NCBI RefSeq assembly: GCF_002043095.1
Contig: NZ_MVOC01000002.1
Location: 62,001 to 126,000, forward strand
Origin: Mycobacterium sp. AT1
Lineage (GTDB): Bacteria > Actinomycetota > Actinomycetes > Mycobacteriales > Mycobacteriaceae
DNA length: 64,000 bases
Reading direction: 5' to 3'
The position numbers were made by a program, and so were the translations under genes. Shown here piece after piece: positions 49,990-58,797 of the stretch (position 1 is its first letter; each line of letters begins with the position of its first letter). Under the pieces are notes generated by a model. The model saw only the letters and a program-made list of their open reading frames with translations. It was not told where the DNA came from and ran no database searches.

Positions 49990-52200
49990 CTAGCTGTGAA
50001 GCGCTGGCGCCGAGGCGGATTCGTCGACCTTCTCCAGCCGCACCGCGACGCCGTTCAGCACCGACATTCCCGCCAGGCGTTCGAGATCCTCGCTGCGGCT
50101 CGACGTCAGATCGTTGACGTTCGCACCCCCAGCCGCGTTGGCCCGCAGCCATCCTCCGTCGTGACCCCAGCCATGCGGGACCGCGACGGTGCCAGGACCC
50201 ACCTCGTCGGTGATGCTGACCTCGGTGTCGATGGTCCCCGACGGCGACACGATACGAACCCTGCCTCCGTCGACGAGGCCAGCGTCGGCCGCGTCCGTCG
50301 GGTTGACCCGGGCACGGTGTCGCCGCGGCGTCGTTCCCCTCATCAACGTTTCGCTGTTGTGCATCCACGAGTTGTGTGACCGGAGTTCGCGCAGGCCGAT
50401 CATCATCAGCGGGAAGGCCGCGTCGTCGGGATGCCGATCGCCGAGTTGGCTCATTTCGACAAGAATCTCATTGGGCGCCAGATGAACTCGCTTGTCCGGG
50501 TGCTGGACCATCTCGCGTAGGATCCCGGTCGGCGCGTGTTCCGCCAGCACCACACCATGCGGCAGTGCGCGCAACCGCCGTGCGTTGAGCCCTCCGCGGC
50601 GCAACCCGAACCGGTCACCGTAGGGCCCGAGACGCAGGAGCATCTCGAAGATGGCGCGGGGTGTCAGGCGTGCCGGCGCGACGCGTTCGAGGAACACGAA
50701 GATCGAGTTGAACCGGCCCAGCGGCCCTTGCGCCAGCAGCGACATACCCATCAAGCGGGCGATGTCGTCGTAGACCCGCCATTCCTCTCGCGCCTGACCG
50801 TAGGGCGCGACGACCGCTTCGGTCGACTGCATGTAGACCGTCGGTGACGCCGCGGCGAAACCCCATTGCAGGTCTCGTCTTTCGAGGAACGTCGTGGCCG
50901 GGAGGACGTAGTCCGCGTGTCGATTCGTCTCGTTGACGTAGAGGTCCATGGAGACGAACAGATCCAACGTCGGCAGCGCGTCCGCCAGGGCCTTGCCGTT
51001 GGGAACCGACAGGACGGGGTTGCCCGCAGTGCTGATCAGCGCCCGGATCCGACCGGGCCCCGCAGTGGTCATCTCCTCGGCCATGATCGCCGCAGGGAAG
51101 GTGCCCATGACGTCGGGATGATTGCCGACGCGGGAGCGGACCTGGTCGTAGCTCAGGGCTCCCGCCCGTTCGCCGAACTCTTCGAGCGGGACGACGCCGC
51201 GGCCGAAAAGGGTTCCACCGGGGCGGTCGAGGTTTCCGGTGACCACCGACAGTGCGTCGAGCAGGAAACAGACCAGGGTGGCGTGTCGCCCCAAGCACGC
51301 GCCAGTGCGACCGTACGCGGCTGCCGACGGCGCCGAGGCGAAGTCTCGCGCCAGGCCGCGGACGACGCTGGCAGCCACACCCGTTCTCTTCGCCGTGCGC
51401 TCCGGCGGGAATTCGGCTGCCGCAGCGCGCAACTGGGCCACCCCGGTCGTCTGTCGTGCGATCGCGACGTCGTCGGTCAACCCCTCCTCGAAGAGGACGT
51501 TCAACATCGACAGCAGCAGCCAGGCGTCGGTGTCGGGCCGCACGGCAACGTGCTCGTAGCTACGCGCGGTCTCGGTGCGTCGGGGGTCGACCACCACCAC
51601 TCGTCCGCCGCGCGCGACGATGCCCGCGAGGTCGTCCTTGATGCGCGGACTTCGCAACGCGCTGGCGTGCGAGACAAGTGGATTGGCCCCCAGCATCAGC
51701 AGGAAGTCGGTCCGGGGAAGATCGGGGAATGGCAGTTGACTGATGGTGCCGTACAGCAGCCGGCTCGCGACGAACCGGCTGCTGATGTCCTGGGAGCCAG
51801 GCGAATACTGGTGTGGCGAGTTCAGTCGCTTCATGAACAACCCGTGCCACAGACTGGTCGCGTAGCCGAACGCCGCCGGGTTGCCGAGGTAGTGGGCGAC
51901 GGCGCCGCCGCCATGGTGGTCCACGATGCGACGCAGCCGCGCCGAGATGTCGGCCAGCGCGTCATCCCAACCGACTTCGTCGAACCCTCCGTCCGGGCGC
52001 CGGCGCAGCGGAGTCAGCACTCGGTCGGGGTCGTTCTGCACGTCCGCCATGGCGATGCCCTTGGGACAGACACGGCCGCGGGACAACGGGTTGTCGTCGT
52101 CGGGCCGCAACTTCACCAGGCGTCCGTCCTCTACGGTGGCGATGACGCCGCACAGGGCCTCGCAGATCCGGCAGTACGTCACGTGCTGTTCGGTCGTCAT
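49990..52200 (-). CDS. Molybdopterin oxidoreductase, BisC/formate-dehydrogenase-like (first of tandem pair)
   Basis: 736 residues, same architecture as its downstream neighbour: C10-x2-C13-x3-C17 and C45 (RGRVCPKGIAM) for 4Fe-4S, LMLGANPLVSHASALRSPRI, VVVVDPRRTETARS, ISTAGNPVLSVPNGKAL, DLYVNETNRHADYVLPATTFLE, then the C-terminal barrel with HNSWMHNSETLMRG. The two are clearly paralogues. ATG 52200 follows GACGAGGAA; the frame stays open upstream but without protein-like sequence. Substrate unknown; formate, an N-oxide or a S-oxide are possible. Confidence 0.88.
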   Translation of the reverse strand: MTTEQHVTYCRICEALCGVIATVEDGRLVKLRPDDDNPLSRGRVCPKGIAMADVQNDPDRVLTPLRRRPDGGFDEVGWDDALADISARLRRIVDHHGGGAVAHYLGNPAAFGYATSLWHGLFMKRLNSPHQYSPGSQDISSRFVASRLLYGTISQLPFPDLPRTDFLLMLGANPLVSHASALRSPRIKDDLAGIVARGGRVVVVDPRRTETARSYEHVAVRPDTDAWLLLSMLNVLFEEGLTDDVAIARQTTGVAQLRAAAAEFPPERTAKRTGVAASVVRGLARDFASAPSAAAYGRTGACLGRHATLVCFLLDALSVVTGNLDRPGGTLFGRGVVPLEEFGERAGALSYDQVRSRVGNHPDVMGTFPAAIMAEEMTTAGPGRIRALISTAGNPVLSVPNGKALADALPTLDLFVSMDLYVNETNRHADYVLPATTFLERRDLQWGFAAASPTVYMQSTEAVVAPYGQAREEWRVYDDIARLMGMSLLAQGPLGRFNSIFVFLERVAPARLTPRAIFEMLLRLGPYGDRFGLRRGGLNARRLRALPHGVVLAEHAPTGILREMVQHPDKRVHLAPNEILVEMSQLGDRHPDDAAFPLMMIGLRELRSHNSWMHNSETLMRGTTPRRHRARVNPTDAADAGLVDGGRVRIVSPSGTIDTEVSITDEVGPGTVAVPHGWGHDGGWLRANAAGGANVNDLTSSRSEDLERLAGMSVLNGVAVRLEKVDESASAPALHS

Positions 52201-52449
52201 CGCCGATTCCTCGTCCCTGTTGCCACCCACTGAAGGTAAGGCTTCGGCACCGTCCCGGAGATGGAATGCGGATGCGGCTAGGGCTTCCGTTTGTCGGCGA
52301 TCGCAGCGGTGGGGGTCCGCGACTTGGGGCCTGGGCAAAGCCGCTGGACACCTCCACGGAACTTGGGTGGTGAGTCCGGCTCCCAGATTGACCACGGGGC
52401 CAGTTCAACGGCGGCGTGGATGCCTGAATTCGGTACAGTCGAAATCGTT

Positions 52450-52920
52450 ATGGCAATCAAGCGCGGTGTTCGAGGAGTGGCGCTGATGCTCGTCGTCTTG
52501 GTGGTGAGCACCGCCCTCGGATCAGCTACTGCCATGGCGGCCGAACTGAGTGACTATCGCTGGGAGAGTCGTCCGCTACTGGTGTTCGCGCCGAAGGCCA
52601 GCGATCCCCGACTCGTCGAGACGCTGAACCGGATCGAGGCCACTCGATGCGACTTCACCGGTCGTGACATGGTGCTCGGAGTGGTGGTCGCCGAGGGCGA
52701 CAGCACCCTCGACGGTCACGCCGTCAAGGCCGACGAGTCACGGCGGCTGACGGACCAGTTTGCAATCGGAGACAACGCGTTCAGCGTCGTGCTGATCGGC
52801 AAGGACGGCGGCGAGAAGTTCCGCGTCGACGAGGTTCCCGATCTTCAGAGGATCTACGCCGTGGTCGACGGCATGCCCATGAGAAGCCGTGAGATGGGTG
52901 CCGATCCCGGTTCGTGTTGA
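52450..52920 (+). CDS. Exported DUF4174 protein
   Basis: 156 residues. N-terminal signal MAIKRGVRGVALMLVVLVVS with cleavage expected after AMA at about 31, then a DUF4174 domain: LSDYRWESRPLLVFAPKASD, GRDMVLGVVV, FSVVLIGKDGGEKFRVDEVP, a thioredoxin-like layout known from small periplasmic proteins. No Cys pair is present, so it is not a thiol oxidoreductase. Divergent from the tandem molybdoenzymes across 249 bp in which I see no clear motif. Confidence 0.75.
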   Translation: MAIKRGVRGVALMLVVLVVSTALGSATAMAAELSDYRWESRPLLVFAPKASDPRLVETLNRIEATRCDFTGRDMVLGVVVAEGDSTLDGHAVKADESRRLTDQFAIGDNAFSVVLIGKDGGEKFRVDEVPDLQRIYAVVDGMPMRSREMGADPGSC

Positions 52921-52973
52921 CGGCGAGGTGTGACATTCAGCCGCTTCCGAGCCCATAGCGCTGGTCTTCTCGT

Positions 52974-54416
52974 TCACGTCGGATCACCCGAACGGTCCCG
53001 CCGTCGGGCGAGGAGCGGGTTCCAGATCTGGTTGACCGACGGATGCGGCGCGACGACGTGACGGAGTGTCTCGATCGGTACCTTCGCGACGACGGCGAGG
53101 GTGGCCGCTTGGGCGAGTTCCGCGAACTCGGGTCCGACGAAGGTGGCGCCGAGCAGGGTGTCCGTGTCGGCGTCGATGACCAGTTTCGCCCAGCCGTCGA
53201 AGCCGTCGCGAAAGATGGCGAGGTCGGGTACGGCTTCCGGGTAGCGCGCGGTGGCCGTCGTGACGGTGAATCCGTCTGCGCGAGCCTCGCTTTCGGTTCG
53301 GCCCACTTCGACGACTTGAGGGTCGGTGTAGACGACCTGTGGGAGGTTGTGTGGGTCGCGGGCGACGAGTTCGTCGGCGCCTAGCTGGCGACCTCGTGCG
53401 CGAGCGGCGATGATGTCGGCGACCACGACCGCGTGATATTGCGACAGATGCGAGAGAAGCGCACGCCCGGTGGTGTCGCCCATCGCGTACAGCCAGGTGC
53501 CGTCCACACCGAGTGCCTGCAAATGGTCGTCGACGGCGACGAACTCTCCTGCACGCAGCCCGACGGTTTCCAAGCCGAGGGAATCGGTGTTGACTGTCCG
53601 TCCCGCGGCTAAGACGACTTCGTCGACCTCGATGGTCTCGTCGCCGACGGTGACGCTGACGGCGCCGCCCGCGACCGGTCTGGTGACATCAGATGGGTAA
53701 GCCTGGAAGCGGAGGTCTACTCCCCTGCGCCGCAACGACTCTGTGACCATCTCGCTGGCGACGGTCTCGCAGTTGCGAAGCAGGGTGCCGCCGCGGGCGA
53801 GCAGTGTGACCTTGGAACCCAGGCCGGCCAGGATGGTGGCAAATTCGACGCCGACGACGCCGCCACCGATGATCAAGGTTCGTGGTGGCACGTGGGTCAT
53901 GGTCGCGAGGTCGCGGTTGGTCCAGGGGCGCGCCTCGGCCAGTCCCGGTACGTCCGGGATGGTCGGACGGGTACCGGTGGCGAGCACGACCGCCTGCCGC
54001 GCTCGGACGGTGTCTTCGCGACCGTCGGGGTGGGTGACAGTGACCTCCCCGGGGCCGGCCAGTCGGCCGTGGGCGTGGATCACCGTCAGGCCGCTCTGCT
54101 GCATTCCAGCGGTGGCGCCGTCGTCGTTGAGATGGTCGACGATGGCGTCGCGCTTGGCGAAGACGGCGGCGACGTCGAGCTGGCCAAGCCCCACGGCTTC
54201 CCGCACGCCGGGAACGGCCTTCGCCAGGGCCAGCACTTCGATCGGGCGCAGCAGCGACTTGGTCGGATTGCATGCCCAGTAATGGCATTCACCGCCGATG
54301 AGGCGTTCCTCGACGAGAGCCACCTCAAGCCCTTCGGCGATGAGGTACGCCGCCGCTGAGGCGCCGCCGGGGCCGCCGCCGATGACGACTACGTCGAATT
54401 CCGAATCTTGGTTCAT
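52974..54416 (-). CDS. Class I pyridine-nucleotide disulfide oxidoreductase homologue with altered acid/base site
   Basis: 480 residues with the complete fold: FAD motif VVVIGGGPGGASAAAYL, redox pair Cys44/Cys49 in GGECHYWACNPTKSLL, NAD motif LIIGGGVVGVEFATIL, second FAD motif WLYAMGDTTGRALLSHLSQ, and the dimer domain. In dihydrolipoamide, glutathione and mycothiol reductases the catalytic His in HPT/S is followed five residues later by Glu; here the string is APHPSVNQIW, with Gln in that place. So it may act on a different disulfide or as an NAD(P)H-quinone type oxidoreductase. It is adjacent to the hydrolase-OsmC gene (1-bp gap), pointing to a thiol or peroxide role. Confidence 0.88.
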   Translation of the reverse strand: MNQDSEFDVVVIGGGPGGASAAAYLIAEGLEVALVEERLIGGECHYWACNPTKSLLRPIEVLALAKAVPGVREAVGLGQLDVAAVFAKRDAIVDHLNDDGATAGMQQSGLTVIHAHGRLAGPGEVTVTHPDGREDTVRARQAVVLATGTRPTIPDVPGLAEARPWTNRDLATMTHVPPRTLIIGGGVVGVEFATILAGLGSKVTLLARGGTLLRNCETVASEMVTESLRRRGVDLRFQAYPSDVTRPVAGGAVSVTVGDETIEVDEVVLAAGRTVNTDSLGLETVGLRAGEFVAVDDHLQALGVDGTWLYAMGDTTGRALLSHLSQYHAVVVADIIAARARGRQLGADELVARDPHNLPQVVYTDPQVVEVGRTESEARADGFTVTTATARYPEAVPDLAIFRDGFDGWAKLVIDADTDTLLGATFVGPEFAELAQAATLAVVAKVPIETLRHVVAPHPSVNQIWNPLLARRRDRSGDPT

Positions 54417-54417
54417 G

Positions 54418-55671
54418 TCAGCCTGTTTCTTTGTCGGTTGGTGCTTCAGCGGTGTGGATGGACACTTCGGAACGCAGGGTGCGATGCACCGGGCATCGGT
54501 CGGCGATCTCGAGCAGCTTGGCGCGTTGGTCGGCGTCGAGCGGGCCGATGAGGGTGATGTCGCGTTCGATCCGGTCGACCATCCCCGTGGCGGTCTCGCA
54601 TTCGGCGCAGTCCTTGGCGTGGATGCGAAAGTGGCGGGAATCGACGACGATGCGTTCGAGCGGCCACTGCTTCCGATCGGCGTACATCCGCACCGTCATC
54701 GACGTACAGGCGCCGAGCGCGGCCAGGAGCAAGTCGTATGGCGTCGGGCCGGCGTCATCGCCGACGGGTCGGGGTTCGTCCGCGGTCAGCCGATGCCGGC
54801 GCGTGCTGATCCGCTGGGTGAGTCTGCCGGGTCCGCTCTCCGCCACCCGCACGGCGCCCTCGGCCGGGTTATCAGTGTTCGGATCGGCGGACGTCGTGGG
54901 GTTCGCCACGTACCTGCTCGCCCATGCGGCGAGGACGCTCGCCGCATACTCGGCGTCGGCCCGATCGCTGAGAAGGTGGTCGGCGCCGTCGAGGGTGATG
55001 AACGACTTCGGATGCCGCGCGGTGTCGAAGATGACCCGCGCGTTGTCCACCGACACCACCTGGTCAATCGGGGAATGCATGACGAGCAGCGCGGCGTCGA
55101 GGGTGGAGATGCGCTCGCGCTGCGGTTGCATCGCGATGTCGTCGAGAAATTCGCGGCGCACCCGAAACGGCCGCCCCCCGATCGACACCGTGGCTTCGCC
55201 GGCGTCGACGACGGGTAGCGCGTCGCCCAGCAGTCCGGTGACGTGGGAGGGGTCGGCCGGTGCACCGATGGTGACGACCGCGCGGACCTCGGGGATGCGC
55301 TGCGCGGCTGCCAAGACTGCCGCCCCGCCCAGCGAATGCCCGATCAGCACCGCGGGGGCACTGAACTGGTCGCGGAGATGGTCCGCGGCGAAGACCAAGT
55401 CCTCGACGTTGGAACTGAAGCCGGTCGCGGCGAAGTCACCCTCGGACTCCCCCAAGCCGGTGAAGTCGAATCTCAGTACCGCGAATCCCTGATTCGCCAG
55501 TGCTCGTGAAATCCGTCCTGCCGCAACGTTGTCCTTGCCGCAGGTGAAGCAGTGCGCGAACAGTGCCCAGGCTCTCGGGGCGTCACTCGGCATCTCCAGC
55601 TTGCCTGCCAACTTGCCGCTACTGCCACCGAAGACCGTTCTGGTTGAGGTGCTCAACTGCCCGGCGGTCAT
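54418..55671 (-). CDS. Bifunctional alpha/beta hydrolase-OsmC fusion
   Basis: 417 residues. Residues about 15-260: alpha/beta hydrolase with WALFAHCFTCGKDN, FDFTGLGESEGDF, nucleophile Ser in IGHSLGGAAVL, LLVMHSPIDQVVS and DGADHLLSD. Residues about 280-417: OsmC/Ohr domain with its two Cys in LLAALGACTSMTVRMYADRK and ADRCPVHRTL. OsmC proteins reduce organic hydroperoxides with dithiols; the hydrolase may free or bind the substrate. Cotranscribed with the disulfide-reductase homologue downstream, which could recycle the OsmC cysteines (inference). Confidence 0.9.
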   Translation of the reverse strand: MTAGQLSTSTRTVFGGSSGKLAGKLEMPSDAPRAWALFAHCFTCGKDNVAAGRISRALANQGFAVLRFDFTGLGESEGDFAATGFSSNVEDLVFAADHLRDQFSAPAVLIGHSLGGAAVLAAAQRIPEVRAVVTIGAPADPSHVTGLLGDALPVVDAGEATVSIGGRPFRVRREFLDDIAMQPQRERISTLDAALLVMHSPIDQVVSVDNARVIFDTARHPKSFITLDGADHLLSDRADAEYAASVLAAWASRYVANPTTSADPNTDNPAEGAVRVAESGPGRLTQRISTRRHRLTADEPRPVGDDAGPTPYDLLLAALGACTSMTVRMYADRKQWPLERIVVDSRHFRIHAKDCAECETATGMVDRIERDITLIGPLDADQRAKLLEIADRCPVHRTLRSEVSIHTAEAPTDKETG

Positions 55672-55943
55672 CGGCTCGGCGATTCCGAGCGCAGCGTCCG
55701 CACGGCGTCACCCAGCGTCCAGAGCGCCACTGCGAGCAACTTCGCCACCGGGGCCACCCGAGAGGCGTTGGGTGGGCAATACAGGCGAGACGTGCGATTG
55801 TCCAAGGACATTGACGTTCCTTTTATCGACGGGTTGACCGCTTACGTAAAAGGAGTGCTTCCGGTGGGGCGTGGCGTTACACGACGGCGTCGACCGGTCG
55901 ACTTTCGTGCTGCGAATCGTCTTGACGAGCAGATCGTCGTTGT
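55672..55943. other. 272-bp intergenic region with inverted repeats
   Basis: Between two same-strand genes. Contains TCCTTTTA (55818-55825) and its inverse TAAAAGGA (55847-55854) 21 bp apart, AT rich for this genome, and the perfect palindrome GTCGACCGGTCGAC (55889-55902). These may mark the promoter of the hydrolase-OsmC/reductase pair or a terminator of the Rieske operon. No gene is evident. Confidence 0.4.
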
Positions 55944-57017
55944 CTAGAGCGAGAAACGCCCGGCGAAGCCGCGCAGCGGCAGGTCGGCGCTGGTGATGAT
56001 GCCGGGTGCTGCGGCGACGACGGACTTGATCGCGTGGAGCGCCGGCATCCCCGTGACGGTCATCCCGATGGAGGCAAAGTTGTCGGGGTTGGACAGGTCG
56101 ACGCCGGGCTTGGGGAAGATCATGTGCTTGTTGTAGATGCAGGGGTCGCCCTTGATCTGAGTGATGTAGCAGCCCTTGATGTCCCACCCGGGATCGGTGT
56201 GCGGGGTCATCTGCCACTCCAGGTGCGTCTCCACCCGCGGGACGCCGTCGACGATGCCTTGGTACTTGATGTAGTTGCCGCCGAGTGATCCCTTGGGCAG
56301 CTGGTACCAGCCCAGGTCGACGTCCTTGGTGCAGGCCCCGAGCTCGGCGCTGAACTTCACCTCATCCAACGTCAGGCCGAAGCAGTCGGCCATCATGTAG
56401 ACGCTGTCGGCGAACACCCGGGTGTACTTCTCCAACTTGCCGGGGATTTCGGGATCGTCGACGGGTTGACCGTAGCCGACCTCGATCCAGGTGTCCTTGC
56501 TGTGATGGCAGGACACGTCGACGGACTCGATGGTGGTGACGTTCTCGATCTCGGCGACGTCGGCCGAACAGACAACACCCAGGATCTGGTTCAGTCCGGG
56601 GTTCATGCCGGTTCCATAGAACGTGGAACCGCCCTTCTCGCAAGCCTCTTGGAGCAGTTGACTGACCGGCTTTCCCGAGGCATGCGGATGGTTGCGGTCG
56701 CGGTGCCAGCCGGTGATCCAGTCGGCCGTGGTGACGACGTTGATGCCGGCTTCGAGGACCGTGACGTAGAGGTCCTCGTCGGGGAACACGCCGTGGAAGG
56801 TCAGCACGTCCGGCTTGGCGGCGATGATCTCCTCGACCGTGCCGGTGGCGGTCACGCCGTTGGGCGCCAGGCCGGCGAGTTCTCCGGCGTCTCTTCCGAT
56901 CTTGTCGGGTGAATAGCAATGCACGCCAATGAGTTCGAGGTCCGGCTGATCGGCGATGCGCTTGATCATCTCGGAGCCGACGTTGCCGGTCGCGACCTGA
57001 AAAACCTTGATGGTCAT
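55944..57017 (-). CDS. DapB-like NAD(P)-dependent dehydrogenase (amine-dehydrogenase-like)
   Basis: 357 residues: KVFQVATGNVGSEMIKRIAD (Rossmann), VTATGTVEEIIAAKPDVLTF and a long C-terminal domain rich in Trp/His. This is the mycobacterial dihydrodipicolinate-reductase-like group related to 2,4-diaminopentanoate dehydrogenase; many paralogues lie in sterol or lipid degradation clusters, with no settled reaction. It is not the housekeeping DapB (about 245 residues). Next to the Rieske oxygenase (30-bp gap) on the same strand, so it probably acts on a product of that enzyme. Confidence 0.83.
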   Translation of the reverse strand: MTIKVFQVATGNVGSEMIKRIADQPDLELIGVHCYSPDKIGRDAGELAGLAPNGVTATGTVEEIIAAKPDVLTFHGVFPDEDLYVTVLEAGINVVTTADWITGWHRDRNHPHASGKPVSQLLQEACEKGGSTFYGTGMNPGLNQILGVVCSADVAEIENVTTIESVDVSCHHSKDTWIEVGYGQPVDDPEIPGKLEKYTRVFADSVYMMADCFGLTLDEVKFSAELGACTKDVDLGWYQLPKGSLGGNYIKYQGIVDGVPRVETHLEWQMTPHTDPGWDIKGCYITQIKGDPCIYNKHMIFPKPGVDLSNPDNFASIGMTVTGMPALHAIKSVVAAAPGIITSADLPLRGFAGRFSL

Positions 57018-57047
57018 GGACAGCCCTTCTGAAGAGGTCGTGGTCGG

Positions 57048-58082
57048 TCAGTGTGCGGATGAGCGGGCGGCAAGATCTGCGGCGCTGCCGCCCTTGCCGT
57101 CGGGATAGAACTTCAACGCCCACTTGCGGATTGCGGTGAAACCCTTGAGTTCTGAGCTCGCCAGAGCCGGCGGATCGGAGTAGCGCTGGTGGGCCCAGAT
57201 GTGGACGTCCTGGCTGAACTGCCGGATCACCTCCGCGCCGAATTCGGTCGCCTTGCGTTCGGCACGCACCGGGTCCTTGGCGGAGTCCGCGGGTGGGCGG
57301 CCGATGTAGACCATGAACCGCACGTCGGAGGTGGAGTCGTCGACCGGGGTGATCGCCGAGATGGTGCGGTTGTCGATCATCCCCCAGCTCTTGGTGACCG
57401 CGATCCCAAGCCCGCCGTTGATGGCCTCGACACCACTGTTGACGTCCTCGATCTTCTGACCGTCGTCGCCTTCGAAGGTGATCGTGAAGTCGACGTAGGA
57501 CACCGGGTCGTCGAAGTCGTGACGCGTGAAGACGGGCACGATCGGGGTCTGGTGCACGTACTTGAAGTGCGCGAAGTCCACGCCGTTCTCCAGCACGTAC
57601 TGCGGGTGCATCTCCAGGCCCTGCTGGAAGAGCCGCTGCTGCGGGTAGTAGTCCGCCTCGCTGCGTCCGTCGCCGAAATCGGCGAAGACGTCCGGCGCCT
57701 CGAAGAACGGCTCGCGGTTCTCGATGTCGTGCCAGATGTAGACCGACCCGTTGCGCTCGGTCACCGGATAGGTCTTGATGCGACGGCCTCGGTTGGGCCG
57801 GTCCTCGTAGGGGATACACACGTTGCGCCCCTGCTGATTCCACTGCCAGCCGTGGAAGGGGCACTGCAAGATCTCGCCGTGGACGGTGCCGCCGAATCCG
57901 AGGTGCGCGCCGAGGTGCTCGCAGTAGGCGTTCATCACGGTGACCTGACCGGACTCCGAGCGCCAAGCGATCATTTCCTGGTCGAAGTACTTCATCGTGC
58001 GGACGTCGCCGATGCCGACCTCGTCGGACCAGGCGACCTGGAACCAGCCCGTCGGTTTCATGGAAAGGGGCGGCTTGGCCAT
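57048..58082 (-). CDS. Rieske non-heme iron oxygenase (KshA-like)
   Basis: 344 residues. Rieske 2Fe-2S ligands C54-x-H56 and C74-x2-H77 (YCEHLGAHLG, CPFHGWQWN), then mononuclear iron site ENGVDFAHFKYVHQTP (Asp/His/His). The layout resembles the oxygenase component of 3-ketosteroid 9-alpha-hydroxylase and related terpene/sterol monooxygenases. Needs an external reductase, not encoded here. ATG 58082 chosen; ATG 58094 is a 4-residue longer option. Divergent from a TetR regulator, with a palindrome between. Confidence 0.88.
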   Translation of the reverse strand: MAKPPLSMKPTGWFQVAWSDEVGIGDVRTMKYFDQEMIAWRSESGQVTVMNAYCEHLGAHLGFGGTVHGEILQCPFHGWQWNQQGRNVCIPYEDRPNRGRRIKTYPVTERNGSVYIWHDIENREPFFEAPDVFADFGDGRSEADYYPQQRLFQQGLEMHPQYVLENGVDFAHFKYVHQTPIVPVFTRHDFDDPVSYVDFTITFEGDDGQKIEDVNSGVEAINGGLGIAVTKSWGMIDNRTISAITPVDDSTSDVRFMVYIGRPPADSAKDPVRAERKATEFGAEVIRQFSQDVHIWAHQRYSDPPALASSELKGFTAIRKWALKFYPDGKGGSAADLAARSSAH

Positions 58083-58104
58083 GCGGCGAAGCATAGAGCA
58101 GTCA

Positions 58105-58117
58105 ATGAAACATTCAT
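58105..58117. promoter_or_regulatory. Palindrome ATGAA-ACA-TTCAT between Rieske and TetR genes
   Basis: Perfect 5-3-5 palindrome in the 79-bp divergent region, AT rich compared with its flanks. Candidate operator for the TetR regulator. It overlaps the likely start region of both transcripts. Confidence 0.5.
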
Positions 58118-58161
58118 AGTGGTTTCGACGAAAAGTGTGCCCGACGCGTTACCCTCGCAGA

Positions 58162-58794
58162 ATGACCGATGTAGCCGACGCGTCATCGCCACCCCGGCGC
58201 CCCAATCGGCGCGGCCAGGCCACTCGCGAGAACATGCTGGAGGCCGCCCTGAAGTCGCTGGCCTCGGGTGACCCGGGGTCGGTGTCGGCCAACCGGATCG
58301 CCAAGGACATCGGAGCCACGTGGGGCGCGGTTCAGTACCAATTCGGCGACACGGACGGCTTCTGGGCCGCCGTGCTGCACCGAACCGCCGAGCGCCGCGC
58401 GGAGGTGTTCGCCGCCGTCGGCGGAGACGACCCCCTGGGCGACCGGGTCGCCAGCATCGTCGATACCCTGTACGAGGGTCTGGCCGCCCCGGATTCTCGG
58501 GCCATCGAAAACCTGCGGGCGGCGCTGCCTCGGGACCCCTCCGAACTGGAGCGCCTGTACCCGCAAACCGCCGCGGAACTGTATTCGTGGGGGCAATCGT
58601 GGTTGGCCATCTGCCGCAACGCATTTGCCGATCTTGACGTCGACCCGGAACGCATCCGCGAGGTGGCCGCGTTGATTCCCGGCGCCATGCGCGGCCTCGT
58701 GTCGGAGCGCCAACTCGGCTCCTACGCCGACCTCGACGTCGCACGCAGGGGTTTGACCAATGCGTTGGTCGCTTACTTGCAGGCGCCTCCGTAG
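58162..58794 (+). CDS. TetR-family regulator of the Rieske oxygenase
   Basis: 210 residues; a Pro/Arg-rich start, HTH (RENMLEAALKSLASGDPGSV, IGATWGAVQYQFGDTDGFW) and an extended C-terminal domain. WGAVQYQFGD replaces the common LYxHF turn, as seen in the mycobacterial sterol-related TetR proteins. ATG 58162 chosen as protein-like start. Convergent with the ABC-F gene (3-bp gap between stops). Confidence 0.87.
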   Translation: MTDVADASSPPRRPNRRGQATRENMLEAALKSLASGDPGSVSANRIAKDIGATWGAVQYQFGDTDGFWAAVLHRTAERRAEVFAAVGGDDPLGDRVASIVDTLYEGLAAPDSRAIENLRAALPRDPSELERLYPQTAAELYSWGQSWLAICRNAFADLDVDPERIREVAALIPGAMRGLVSERQLGSYADLDVARRGLTNALVAYLQAPP

Positions 58795-58797
58795 GGT

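Noticed and set aside
50866..52233. 455-codon plus-strand frame opposite the first molybdoenzyme
   Set aside because: Antisense to a protein with complete Fe-S and Moco motifs; composition is that of a shadow frame.
55944..57017. Housekeeping dapB (lysine biosynthesis)
   Set aside because: The protein is over 100 residues longer than DapB, lacks its signature region and is paired with a Rieske oxygenase.
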